Source: JBCCFX01 sp039029515
GTDB lineage: Bacteria; Planctomycetota; Phycisphaerae; Phycisphaerales; SM1A02
Direction: 5' to 3'
NCBI GenBank assembly: GCA_039029515.1
Contig: JBCCFX010000001.1
Location: 5,285-69,284, forward strand
DNA length: 64,000 nt
Shown here: positions 33,371 to 41,247 of the stretch, piece by piece
How positions within the stretch are numbered: the first letter of the stretch is position 1
How the letters are laid out: each line of letters opens with the position of its first letter
Position numbers and translations under genes: made by a program
The notes under the pieces: generated by a model
Told to the model about the DNA's origin: nothing
Databases searched by the model: none
The model's input: the letters and a program-made list of their open reading frames with translations, nothing else

Positions 33371-34229
33371 CGCGCTCCAGACAACGCGCCGGGATCATCT
33401 GGCCGATCGCATGGTCATGCTCGCCTGCTGGGCGAGCGCGGCGGTGGTGACGGCGATGTTCATCTGGATCGTCGGCGATGTCGCTCGGCGAGGCATCTCA
33501 CATATGTCGTGGTCGTTCCTGACCACGCTTCCACAGGATGCAGGCCGAAGCGGTGGGATCGCGCCGATGATCGTGTCGACGCTTCTCATCCTCGCCGTCT
33601 GCATGGTCGTTTCGATTCCCATCGGCGTTGGATCGGCGGTATTTCTGTCAGAGTTCACACGGTCCGGCGGACTGTTCGGGCGCTTCGTGCGGCGCAGCCT
33701 TGATGTGCTCGCCGGCGTACCGTCCATCGTCTTCGGGCTATTTGGCAACGCGTTCTTCTGCATATACCTCGACATGGGCTTCTCCATCCTGTCCGGCGGC
33801 TTGACGCTGGCGTGCATGGTCCTGCCGATCCTGATTCGATCAACCGAAGAAGGATTTCGATCGGTGCCGGAGTCGTATCGGCAGGGCGCGACGGCGGTCG
33901 GCCTTTCTCGCAGCGCTGCGCTGTGGCACATCCTGTTGCCAGCAGCGATGCCGGGCCTGGTCGTCGGTCTGGTGCTCGGCATCGGTCGCGCGCTCGCCGA
34001 GACCGCCGCACTCTTGTTTACGAGTGGATATGTCGATCGCATGCCGACTTCGCTGAGCGATTCTGGCCGGGCGATGTCGGTTCATATCTACGATCTTGCG
34101 ATGAACGTGACGGGCGGCGATCCGAACGCGGCCGCGACTGCCCTGGTCCTGATCGTCGCGTTGCTCATGATCAATACGATTGCGTCGTGGACGGCTGAGC
34201 GCTGGCTCGGTCGACGGGTGATCACATGA
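33363..34229 (+). CDS. pstA: Phosphate ABC transporter permease PstA
   Basis: A 288-residue permease with six membrane segments. Family features are GGIAPMIVSTLLILAVCMVVSIPIGVGSAVFLSEF, LAGVPSIVFGLFGNAFF and the EAA loop GATAVGLSRSAALWHILLPAAMPG followed by GIGRALAETAALLFT. It pairs with PstC in the inner membrane. Its start overlaps the pstC stop and its stop overlaps the pstB start (ATGA), showing tight translational coupling in the order pstS-pstC-pstA-pstB. Confidence 0.93.
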   Translation: MGSALQTTRRDHLADRMVMLACWASAAVVTAMFIWIVGDVARRGISHMSWSFLTTLPQDAGRSGGIAPMIVSTLLILAVCMVVSIPIGVGSAVFLSEFTRSGGLFGRFVRRSLDVLAGVPSIVFGLFGNAFFCIYLDMGFSILSGGLTLACMVLPILIRSTEEGFRSVPESYRQGATAVGLSRSAALWHILLPAAMPGLVVGLVLGIGRALAETAALLFTSGYVDRMPTSLSDSGRAMSVHIYDLAMNVTGGDPNAAATALVLIVALLMINTIASWTAERWLGRRVIT

Positions 34230-35053
34230 CGCACGCCACCACGACAGTTCCCACGTCGAGGCGCACACCAGATGCGCAGGTAGCGCCGACTCCGAGCATC
34301 TCCATGCGTGACGTCTGTGTGCAATATGGCCAACACGTCGCGCTCCGCGATGTGACGATGGAATTCGCGCACGGTCGAATCGCAGCGCTGGTCGGTCCGT
34401 CCGGCTGCGGCAAGACCACGCTGCTCACGGTGATGAACCGGCTGACCGACCTTATTCCGACGTGTCAGGTCAGCGGTTCATGCAGCTTCGGCGAGATGGA
34501 CGTCATGAGTCGATCGATCGATCTGATCGCACTTCGGCGTCGTGTCGGGATGATCTTCCAGAAGCCGAATCCATTTCCGCTGTCAATCCGCAAGAATATT
34601 CTGTTGCCGTTGCGACAGCATGGTGTGCGTGATCGCGCGCGCGCGATGGAGATCATCGAGCAATCGCTGCGTGATGTCGGTCTATGGGACGAGATCAAGG
34701 ATCGCCTTGATGCGCCCGCATCGCGTCTCTCGGGCGGGCAGCAGCAACGTCTGTGTCTCGCGCGTACGCTGGCACTCGAACCCGAAATCCTGTTGCTCGA
34801 TGAACCGTGTAGCGCACTTGATCCACTGGCGAGCGGTCGCGTGGAAGACCTTATTGCCTCGTTGCGGAATCGTTTCACGGTCATCGTGGTCACGCATAAT
34901 CTCGCACAGGCACGACGCATTGCAGATGATGTTGCGGTCTTCTGGGTCGCCGATGGTGCTGGACGAGTGATCGAGCATGGATCAACACAGCAGATCTTTG
35001 AATCGCCGCAGCATGAACTGACATCAGCGTACATCGCCGGCGTTCGAGGTTGA
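34226..35053 (+). CDS. pstB: Phosphate ABC transporter ATP-binding protein PstB
   Basis: A 275-residue ABC ATPase. Walker A is GPSGCGKTTLL, the Q-loop is FQKPNPFPLSI, the signature is SGGQQQRLCLARTLAL and Walker B is ILLLDEPCSALDP, with the H-loop in VVTHNLAQARR. The IFQKPNPFP sequence is diagnostic for PstB. It energises phosphate import. An N-terminal extension of about 25 polar residues precedes the ABC domain. PhoU, which normally follows pstB, is absent; the next gene is on the opposite strand. Confidence 0.94.
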   Translation: MTHATTTVPTSRRTPDAQVAPTPSISMRDVCVQYGQHVALRDVTMEFAHGRIAALVGPSGCGKTTLLTVMNRLTDLIPTCQVSGSCSFGEMDVMSRSIDLIALRRRVGMIFQKPNPFPLSIRKNILLPLRQHGVRDRARAMEIIEQSLRDVGLWDEIKDRLDAPASRLSGGQQQRLCLARTLALEPEILLLDEPCSALDPLASGRVEDLIASLRNRFTVIVVTHNLAQARRIADDVAVFWVADGAGRVIEHGSTQQIFESPQHELTSAYIAGVRG

Positions 35054-35056
35054 CAC

Positions 35057-36064
35057 TCAATCTCGAATGATGGCATGACAGCGCGTGCACGATGCCTTCA
35101 GTTGATGCAGTACGGCATCCAATGCTTCACGGTCCGTTGATGAGGTCGACAGTGCTGACTCAAGATCCACGGCGTGTTGATAACTCCTGATAGCGAGTCT
35201 GTTGAACTGAACCGGCGTCGCGTCGAACGCAACGTCCGCAGTCAGGAAACGTAACGATTCGGTCAATCGGCCTGCTTCAGCTGCCGCGACCAGATCGGGG
35301 TGATCGGCGGGAACGCGCCATTCTGCCGCCGCAATCAGCTCAAGATGGTGCATTGCATCCTCCGCCGTGATCATGGCCGACACAATGTCTGCAGGCTGGA
35401 CCGACTCCGGGAATTGGCCATCAACACGATCCAGTGTTGCGTCGTCAACCGGCTGTGCAGTTCGAACCGCATTGAAGAGTCCTGAGTATGCAGGTGACGT
35501 GCCTGCGATCTCCATCCGTGTGAGCATCGCACCCGGCGTATGCATCGAGAGCATCACGGCGATGGTACCTGCGGCGCTCGCACTTCGATGACGGCCATGA
35601 TGGCAATGCACGTAGATCGGACCGCGTTGAAGGTTGTCACGTGCTGCCCGGGCAAGCCGGTGACTGAGCTCGCGCGGAATGCCGTCGTATCCCATGGGCA
35701 GATGGATGTATCGAAGATCAACGTGCTGCGCTGCGGCAACGTCCGGCACCGCACCATCAACACTGATGATCGTCTGCACGCCCAGGGCGCGGATGGAGTC
35801 AAAGCCAGCCGGTGCATCAGGCGCTGAGCCGGAATAAATGCCATCAGCAAATTGCACCACGTTGTCGAGGCCTGGATAGGCGATGGGCTGGATTGGAGGC
35901 GCATGACCCGAACGGGTAGGCACGACTGCGACAGGTTCGATTGCAGGCCGATCAGGCTCAGAAGTACATGCATTGATCAGACACGCCGCGATCATCATGC
36001 CCGCGCAGAGCACGGTCGCCTGATGCGCGCTGATCCGCCGATCTATATCTGTCGCATGGAGCAT
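35057..36064 (-). CDS. Exported dual-specificity phosphatase fused to a cytochrome c'-like heme-binding tail
   Basis: A 335-residue lipoprotein (signal LCAGMMIAACLINAC, Cys33). Residues 60-200 form a dual-specificity (Cys-based) phosphatase domain: the active-site loop is VHC154-HHGRH-R160-S, exactly C-x5-R. The C-terminal 110 residues are helical (DAMHHLELIAAAEW) and end with KASC326-TRC329-H330-AII, a CxxCH heme c motif placed at the end of the last helix as in cytochrome c' (class II). Export by the lipoprotein route fits periplasmic heme attachment. A catalytic Cys and a covalent heme in one chain would allow redox control of the phosphatase. TACGCT lies 7 bases before the ATG, so the mRNA may be leaderless. 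It is convergent with pstB. Fusion seen directly; function inferred. Confidence 0.75.
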   Translation of the reverse strand: MLHATDIDRRISAHQATVLCAGMMIAACLINACTSEPDRPAIEPVAVVPTRSGHAPPIQPIAYPGLDNVVQFADGIYSGSAPDAPAGFDSIRALGVQTIISVDGAVPDVAAAQHVDLRYIHLPMGYDGIPRELSHRLARAARDNLQRGPIYVHCHHGRHRSASAAGTIAVMLSMHTPGAMLTRMEIAGTSPAYSGLFNAVRTAQPVDDATLDRVDGQFPESVQPADIVSAMITAEDAMHHLELIAAAEWRVPADHPDLVAAAEAGRLTESLRFLTADVAFDATPVQFNRLAIRSYQHAVDLESALSTSSTDREALDAVLHQLKASCTRCHAIIRD

Positions 36065-36071
36065 GGCGTTC

Positions 36072-36077
36072 AGCGTA
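36072..36077 (-). promoter_or_regulatory. -10-like hexamer (TACGCT) 7 bases before the DSP-cytochrome gene
   Basis: On the minus strand TACGCT ends 7 bases upstream of the ATG at 36064. Part of the recurring leaderless-type spacing pattern in this window. Confidence 0.35.
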
Positions 36078-36139
36078 CGATACAGTCAGGGCGAGTCCAA
36101 CGTGGACCGATTGGAATCGTGAGTCCGAAAGGGCATCGG

Positions 36140-37012
36140 ATGCGCATTGTGTTGCTCGGGACCGGAACACCGGGTCCGAACCCGAATCGTCGGCAAAGTG
36201 CTGTGGCGATCGACATCGGCGCAGATCGATTGCTCTTCGATGCGGGCTCCGGAGCCGTGCACCAGATGGCGTGTGCAGGACTGCTGCCCATTCGTGTCAA
36301 TCCGATCTTTCTGACCCATCATCACTTTGACCATCTCGGCGATCTCTTTGACGTCCTTGCCGTGACGGCGATGTCCGGGCGTGAGAATCCGATGCGAATC
36401 ATCGGGCCGCCCGGCACCACCGAGATTGTCCGTGGGTTGCTTGATGTGGTCTATGCGCGCGATATCCGATCGCGATATCTCGATGCGGCCATGTCACGCG
36501 CGCACGGCGTCGAACTTGAAGATCCGCACGCCATCCGTTTGGTGGATGTCGTCGAGACTGACGGGTCGCATGTGGAATCGGGCGATGGCTGGACGGTTCG
36601 AACGGCCGAAGTGTGCCACGGCGATATGACGGCCGACCCTGAGTTCAACTGGCGTTGCCTCGGGTATCGCATCGAGGCTGGTGAGAAGGTGGTTGCGATC
36701 AGCGGCGATACGGTGCCGTGTGATGGCCTGCGCACGCTCGCAGACGGTGCCGATGTTCTGATCCAGTGCTGCCATTGTCCGGAATCACGGGTCAACGAAC
36801 CTGCGGTCGCGTTGCTGACGCGCGAGACGCTGCCAAGTGCCGGGCAGGTAGGTTCATTTGCGGCGACATGCAACGTTGGCCGAATTGTGCTGACCCACAT
36901 CAGCATGCATGCCGATACGCCTGAGACGCTCGAAGCGATGCGCAGGGACGTGGCTGGCACTCATGACTGCGACGTCATCGTGGGGCAAGACTTGATGGTC
37001 ATTGACGTGTGA
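36140..37012 (+). CDS. MBL-fold metallo-hydrolase (ribonuclease Z / AtsA-like)
   Basis: A 290-residue metallo-beta-lactamase fold enzyme. The zinc motif is FLTHHHFDHLGD (H-x-H-x-D-H), with further ligands in VCHGDM, ISGDTVPCDG and LTHISMHA. The N-terminus IVLLGTGTPGPNPNRRQSA is typical of the tRNase Z/AtsA branch. Members include tRNA 3'-processing endonucleases and sulfatase-like hydrolases; the flexible exosite arm of tRNase Z is not evident, so a small-molecule hydrolase is as likely. The ATG at 36140 has AAAGGG 7 bases upstream; a longer frame opening at 35852 is rejected. It is divergent from the DSP-cytochrome gene. Confidence 0.85.
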   Translation: MRIVLLGTGTPGPNPNRRQSAVAIDIGADRLLFDAGSGAVHQMACAGLLPIRVNPIFLTHHHFDHLGDLFDVLAVTAMSGRENPMRIIGPPGTTEIVRGLLDVVYARDIRSRYLDAAMSRAHGVELEDPHAIRLVDVVETDGSHVESGDGWTVRTAEVCHGDMTADPEFNWRCLGYRIEAGEKVVAISGDTVPCDGLRTLADGADVLIQCCHCPESRVNEPAVALLTRETLPSAGQVGSFAATCNVGRIVLTHISMHADTPETLEAMRRDVAGTHDCDVIVGQDLMVIDV

Positions 37013-37041
37013 TGCGTAGCACGCGTGATGGCCAGCCGACA

Positions 37042-38442
37042 TCATGAGTTCAGCGTGATGACGTCGCCCAAATCCGGGCGATCGCATTGAATGCCATACA
37101 TGTCGGCGATTCGGGCAGCGAGTGCTGTCCGTGCCTCATCCTCACCGTGGGTCAGCACGACGCGAGGCGAAGTCGCTGCCAAGGGGTCAAGCCAGCGCAG
37201 CAATTCACTTTGCCCCGCATGAGCCGAAAAGCCGCTCAATGAAACGACCTTCGCACGCACGCGAATGTTCGAGCCGAGAATGCGGATAGTCTCGTCGCCG
37301 CGCACGATCTTTCGGCCCGTTGAACCCTGGGCCATGAATCCAACGGCCATAAACGTCACATGCTTGCGCCAGAGGTTGTGCTTGAGATGGTGGACAATGC
37401 GGCCGCCATCGCACATGCCTGCGCCGGCAATGATGACACACGCGTCGTGCTCATCATTGAGCGCTCGCGATTCAGCCGACGACGAAAGTGGTCTCAGGTT
37501 GCGGAGATCGATCTGAAATCGACGCTTGCGCGCGAGTTCAGTTGCTTCCTCATCGAAGAGGTGCTGGTGTTTGCGATAGAGTTCCGTCGCTTTGATCGCC
37601 ATCGGGCTGTCGAGGTAAATGGGAAACGATGGCACGCGTTCCTCGCGCATCTGTTCGGCGATGTAGTACAGGAGCAACTGGGTTCGACCAATTGCGAACG
37701 CCGGGATCAGCACCTTCTCGCGATTCCAGATCGACTCACGGAGCGCATCAGTGAATGCAGTCTCGCTTTCATCGAAACTCGGATGATCATGGTCACCGTA
37801 CGTTGATTCCAGAAACACCAGGTCTGCGCGCTCCAGCAGGACCGGATCGCGGAGAATCGGCGTATCCCATCGACCGATATCGCCGGAAAACACAATGATG
37901 CGATCAGCGTCATCATCACGAACATGCATCTCGACACTGGCCGATCCCAGAATGTGCCCGGCATCAACGAATCGAATGGAGACACCCGGCGCGATTTCGG
38001 TCAGCGTGTCATATCGCACCGGCCGTGCAAGAGGCTGGAGTGCTTCGACGTCGTCCTGCGTGTAGAACGGTTCAATCGGCGGTCGTCCCTCGCGTTCCCG
38101 CTCACGGTTCTCACGCCGAGCATCCGATTCCTGGATACGGCCGGCATCAGCAAGCACCAGTGAGGTGAAGTCAACCGTGGCCGGCGTGGCAAATATCGGG
38201 GCCGACAGGCCGTGACGAGCAAGTAGCGGAAGTCGGCCGGTATGGTCGAGGTGAGCATGGGTCACGACGACGGCATCGAGTCGCGTGGGATCAACCGGTC
38301 CGAGATCACGGTTTCGCTCATCCGTTGCGCCTCGTCCCTGAAACATGCCGAAGTCGACAAGCACTCGCGCGCGGTCCGTCTCAACGAGATAGCCGGAGCC
38401 TGTAACTTCGCCTCCACTTGCACCACATACAGTGACGTTCAC
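37042..38442 (-). CDS. MBL-fold / beta-CASP RNA metallo-hydrolase
   Basis: A 466-residue protein of the bacterial beta-CASP ribonuclease group (TTHA0252-type). The MBL part has VTHAHLDHTGRLP, DAGHILGSASVEM, FSGDIG and ESTYGDHDH; the beta-CASP cap includes AFAIGRTQLLLYYI and YLDSPMAIKATELY; and the C-terminal RMMBL region has SGFSAHAGQSELLRWL and VLTHGEDEART. It should be an RNA endonuclease or 5'-exonuclease using two zinc ions. The GTG start at 38442 has AAAGGA upstream and its codon overlaps the stop of the nuclease-like gene (GTGA), so the two are translationally coupled. Confidence 0.9.
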   Translation of the reverse strand: MNVTVCGASGGEVTGSGYLVETDRARVLVDFGMFQGRGATDERNRDLGPVDPTRLDAVVVTHAHLDHTGRLPLLARHGLSAPIFATPATVDFTSLVLADAGRIQESDARRENREREREGRPPIEPFYTQDDVEALQPLARPVRYDTLTEIAPGVSIRFVDAGHILGSASVEMHVRDDDADRIIVFSGDIGRWDTPILRDPVLLERADLVFLESTYGDHDHPSFDESETAFTDALRESIWNREKVLIPAFAIGRTQLLLYYIAEQMREERVPSFPIYLDSPMAIKATELYRKHQHLFDEEATELARKRRFQIDLRNLRPLSSSAESRALNDEHDACVIIAGAGMCDGGRIVHHLKHNLWRKHVTFMAVGFMAQGSTGRKIVRGDETIRILGSNIRVRAKVVSLSGFSAHAGQSELLRWLDPLAATSPRVVLTHGEDEARTALAARIADMYGIQCDRPDLGDVITLNS

Positions 38443-39113
38443 GAGGATTCCTTTCTGTCCGCATCCCACGGCGTGCGCTGTGGTGTGGTCGAGAGATAGC
38501 CGGCCTTACCGAGGATCGTCATGAGGTTCACGATCGGATTCTTGACCTGTGCAGAGCCGCGGACGGCGGCATACTCATGGCCAATTCCCACGAGGAAGTC
38601 GAGGCACTCTCGGAGCAGAATCACGTGTGTGTGCGACGGCTCACGATCGCTGCGTCGGCCACCGAACGCAATGACACGAATTCGTATGTTGCGATCCTTG
38701 ATGCGAACGTGGCCACGTTCGATGAGTTCTTTGGCAATCCGGTTGGCTCGATCGGGCTTGATGTACGAAATACGTCGCAACGCCGCGATCATGGTTGCAT
38801 GTTGTCGCGCGCCACGATTCAATTCAGCCCGACCTTCCTTGACCTCACCGATGATGACGTCCGTGACGTCGTCAGCATCCGCGTCGATCAAGCGAGGATC
38901 CGGATCAAAGAGCCTGGGCGCTTCGGCCGTCTGATGGGCATCGACCGGCGGCACGATCATGCCCGCGCCGGGCATGCGAATCGCCAGAATGTCGATATCG
39001 GTGATCGCCCGGTATCCGCCGCCTTCAACCTCCTGGACGATCGGATACTCAACGGCGGTGAGGTACCCATTGGTGTGCAGGTAGGACTCGACGAGCGCGA
39101 CGGCAGTATCCAC
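38439..39113 (-). CDS. PD-(D/E)XK nuclease-like protein coupled to the beta-CASP gene
   Basis: A 224-residue protein with no recognised named family. Pattern analysis suggests a PD-(D/E)XK core: Glu9 in the first helix (VALVESYL), the strand TDID41-ILAI and the strand VIIGE90-VK92-EG, giving E...D...ExK in the usual order, then a helix (NRGARQHATMIAALRRI). The GTG at 39113 has AAAGGAG 7 bases upstream; a longer open frame to 39476 reaches into the divergent gene and is rejected. The stop overlaps the GTG start of the beta-CASP ribonuclease gene. A joint nucleic-acid processing role is inferred. Confidence 0.6.
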   Translation of the reverse strand: MDTAVALVESYLHTNGYLTAVEYPIVQEVEGGGYRAITDIDILAIRMPGAGMIVPPVDAHQTAEAPRLFDPDPRLIDADADDVTDVIIGEVKEGRAELNRGARQHATMIAALRRISYIKPDRANRIAKELIERGHVRIKDRNIRIRVIAFGGRRSDREPSHTHVILLRECLDFLVGIGHEYAAVRGSAQVKNPIVNLMTILGKAGYLSTTPQRTPWDADRKESS

Positions 39114-39198
39114 GAGATGCTCCTTTAGGCAGCGTTGATAGTGTATCGCTGTGTCGCACACGCTGGTATGGCGGATCGACGGATGATTGCGCGTGCGA

Positions 39199-39204
39199 TA
39201 CGCT
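39199..39204 (+). promoter_or_regulatory. -10-like hexamer (TACGCT) 6 bases before a SpoIIE-type gene
   Basis: TACGCT ends 6 bases before the ATG at 39211, and the spacer GCAGGA is identical to that at 45285-45290. Suggests a leaderless start. Confidence 0.4.
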
Positions 39205-39210
39205 GCAGGA

Positions 39211-41232
39211 ATGGGATCCATGTCCATCCGAGCAAGCCTCGTTCGCGATATTACATTCCTGGTCCTTGTACTCGGTCTCGCGATATTCGTGGCAACGTTC
39301 ATTGGTGCCCGTCGAGCGGTGCGTTCGCTTTCTGAATCCCTGGTCAACCAGACCCTGTTAACGGTTGAAGCGCAGCTGGATCTGTTCTTCAAAGAGGCTG
39401 AGCAGCAACTGAGTATCGCTCGCGCGCAGGCCGAAGCTGGCGCGTTTGATCTGTCGCCCGCCGAGCAATCGAACATGGACGATGCGACCCGGTTCCGTGC
39501 GGAGCGCGATCAACGCAACGATCTGTTTCACCCGATCATCGAGCAATCGCCGCAGTTGTCTTCGCTCATGCTGGCTGATATGGCTGGACATGAGCACATG
39601 CTTCTGTCAACTGGTAACACATGGCGCAATCGCATCACGCTTGACGATCGGGTTGCGCGCTGGCTCGAATGGTCGGACGATTCGGAACCGGCGGAATCCG
39701 AAGGCACGGCGGCGTACGATCCGCGTTCCCGCCCGTGGTTTGTCGGTGCGATCGAAAGTGATGATGGGGCGGTGCACTGGACTGAGCCGTATACGTTCTT
39801 CACGACGAAGGAACCGGGGATCACCGCATCGACGGCATTCACTGATCAGCATGGAATGCGTCGCGTTCTCGGCTTTGATGTCCTGCTGCGCGACATTACC
39901 GAGTTCTCTCGTCACGCTGGACCGGGCGAACGAGGTCTCGTCGCGGTGCTCTCGGCTGATCGGCGTCTCGTCGGTCTGCCGGGACTGCCGCAATTCGACA
40001 ATCCGGACAAGCGAGCGGCGTCCTATCTGATGTCTGCGGTGAACCTCGAATCTCCGCTGATCAAGGATGCTGTGGCGGCGTATGCGCAGCTCGACGATCC
40101 GGAGGATGAGGTCTACCGATTTCGAAGTGGTGGCGAATGGTGGTGGGCGTGCGCTGAACCGTATCCGTTGTCTGGCGATCAAACCCTCCGGGTCGCGATC
40201 CTTATCCCGGAGGCTGAGTTGATCGGAAGCCTTCAGGCGCTTCGTTCCATCATCATTCTGTTGGTGGTTCTGGTCCTCGGGTTCGGTATCTGGCGTGCGT
40301 ATCGCGTGGCAAATCGTTTCGTGACTCCGATTGAGGCTTTAGTGGCTCAGACAGAGCGGATCAGCGCGGGTGATCTCAACTCCGCCGATCCGATCGTCTC
40401 GCCGGTCACGGAAGTGCAACGGTTGGTGCGTGCGCAGGATCAGATGAAGGAAGGCATTCGAGCGCGCAACCGACTTCAGAAAGTTGAGCGTGATTTGGAT
40501 CTCGCGCGCGAGATTCAGTACGGCCTCTTGCCGCAAAGTGCACCCGTTGTGGCCGGCTTTGACATCGCGGGATGGAATCAACCTGCGGATGAAACCGGCG
40601 GCGATTTCTTCGACTGGATCGAATTGCCTGACGGGACGATCGGCTTCACGCTTGCGGATGTCACCGGACACGGGATCGGCCCTGCGTTGATCGTCGCCGT
40701 GTACCGAGCGTATATCAGGGCGTCGACATCGTTTGGCAGTACGAACGTTGCCGATGGACTCCGGTTCGTGAACGATCTGCTGTATGCCGACATTCCTGAT
40801 GATCGATTCATCACGGCGGTTGTAGGCATGCTCGACCCGGATGCGGCGGTGATTTCAATGGTCTCCGCAGGCCATGGTCCCTTGCTGTACTACGAAGCCG
40901 CGACAGGTGCGGTAAGGAGTTGGGATGCGGATGCGGTGCCGTTGGGGATCATGGCGGGCATCGATATTGAATCGCCGCGACAGATCAGCTGCGCGGCGGG
41001 TGACATGCTTGTGCTCGTGACCGATGGCTTCTTCGAATGGGCCGACGCGGAAGGCACGATGTACGGCTTGCGCCGGCTGGAACAGTTCCTTGCCGACCAT
41101 GCATCGCTCGCGTCGTCGGCATTCATCGAAGCTTTGTATGCAGATGTACTTCGTCACGTTGCCGGGACTGTTCAAAGCGACGACCTGACGGCATTGGTCA
41201 TCAAGGCAACGCCGCATGATGAGAACGCCTGA
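39211..41232 (+). CDS. Membrane SpoIIE-type PP2C phosphatase with Cache-like sensor and HAMP
   Basis: A 673-residue sensor phosphatase (RsbU/SpoIIE type). Order: a membrane helix (DITFLVLVLGLAIFVATFIG), an extracytoplasmic Cache-like domain with YDPRSRPWFVGAI and EPYTFFTTKEPGITAS, a second membrane helix (IIILLVVLVLGFGIW), a HAMP-like linker (VTPIEALVAQTERISAGDL), a coil (DLDLAREIQYGLLP) and the PP2C domain with DETGGDFFDW, LADVTGHGIG, SAGHGPLLYY, VTDGFFEW and QSDDLTALV. Such phosphatases dephosphorylate anti-sigma-factor antagonists. The Cache fold usually senses small molecules outside the cell. A second SpoIIE-type gene follows 15 bases later. ATG at 39220 is an alternative start. No STAS antagonist is nearby. 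Confidence 0.88.
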   Translation: MGSMSIRASLVRDITFLVLVLGLAIFVATFIGARRAVRSLSESLVNQTLLTVEAQLDLFFKEAEQQLSIARAQAEAGAFDLSPAEQSNMDDATRFRAERDQRNDLFHPIIEQSPQLSSLMLADMAGHEHMLLSTGNTWRNRITLDDRVARWLEWSDDSEPAESEGTAAYDPRSRPWFVGAIESDDGAVHWTEPYTFFTTKEPGITASTAFTDQHGMRRVLGFDVLLRDITEFSRHAGPGERGLVAVLSADRRLVGLPGLPQFDNPDKRAASYLMSAVNLESPLIKDAVAAYAQLDDPEDEVYRFRSGGEWWWACAEPYPLSGDQTLRVAILIPEAELIGSLQALRSIIILLVVLVLGFGIWRAYRVANRFVTPIEALVAQTERISAGDLNSADPIVSPVTEVQRLVRAQDQMKEGIRARNRLQKVERDLDLAREIQYGLLPQSAPVVAGFDIAGWNQPADETGGDFFDWIELPDGTIGFTLADVTGHGIGPALIVAVYRAYIRASTSFGSTNVADGLRFVNDLLYADIPDDRFITAVVGMLDPDAAVISMVSAGHGPLLYYEAATGAVRSWDADAVPLGIMAGIDIESPRQISCAAGDMLVLVTDGFFEWADAEGTMYGLRRLEQFLADHASLASSAFIEALYADVLRHVAGTVQSDDLTALVIKATPHDENA

Positions 41233-41235
41233 CGG

Positions 41236-41241
41236 TACACT
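41236..41241 (+). promoter_or_regulatory. -10-like hexamer (TACACT) 6 bases before the second SpoIIE-type gene
   Basis: TACACT ends 6 bases before the GTG at 41248, with no Shine-Dalgarno sequence between. It lies right after the stop of the preceding gene, so the second phosphatase may have its own leaderless promoter. Confidence 0.35.
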
Positions 41242-41247
41242 ACGGCA

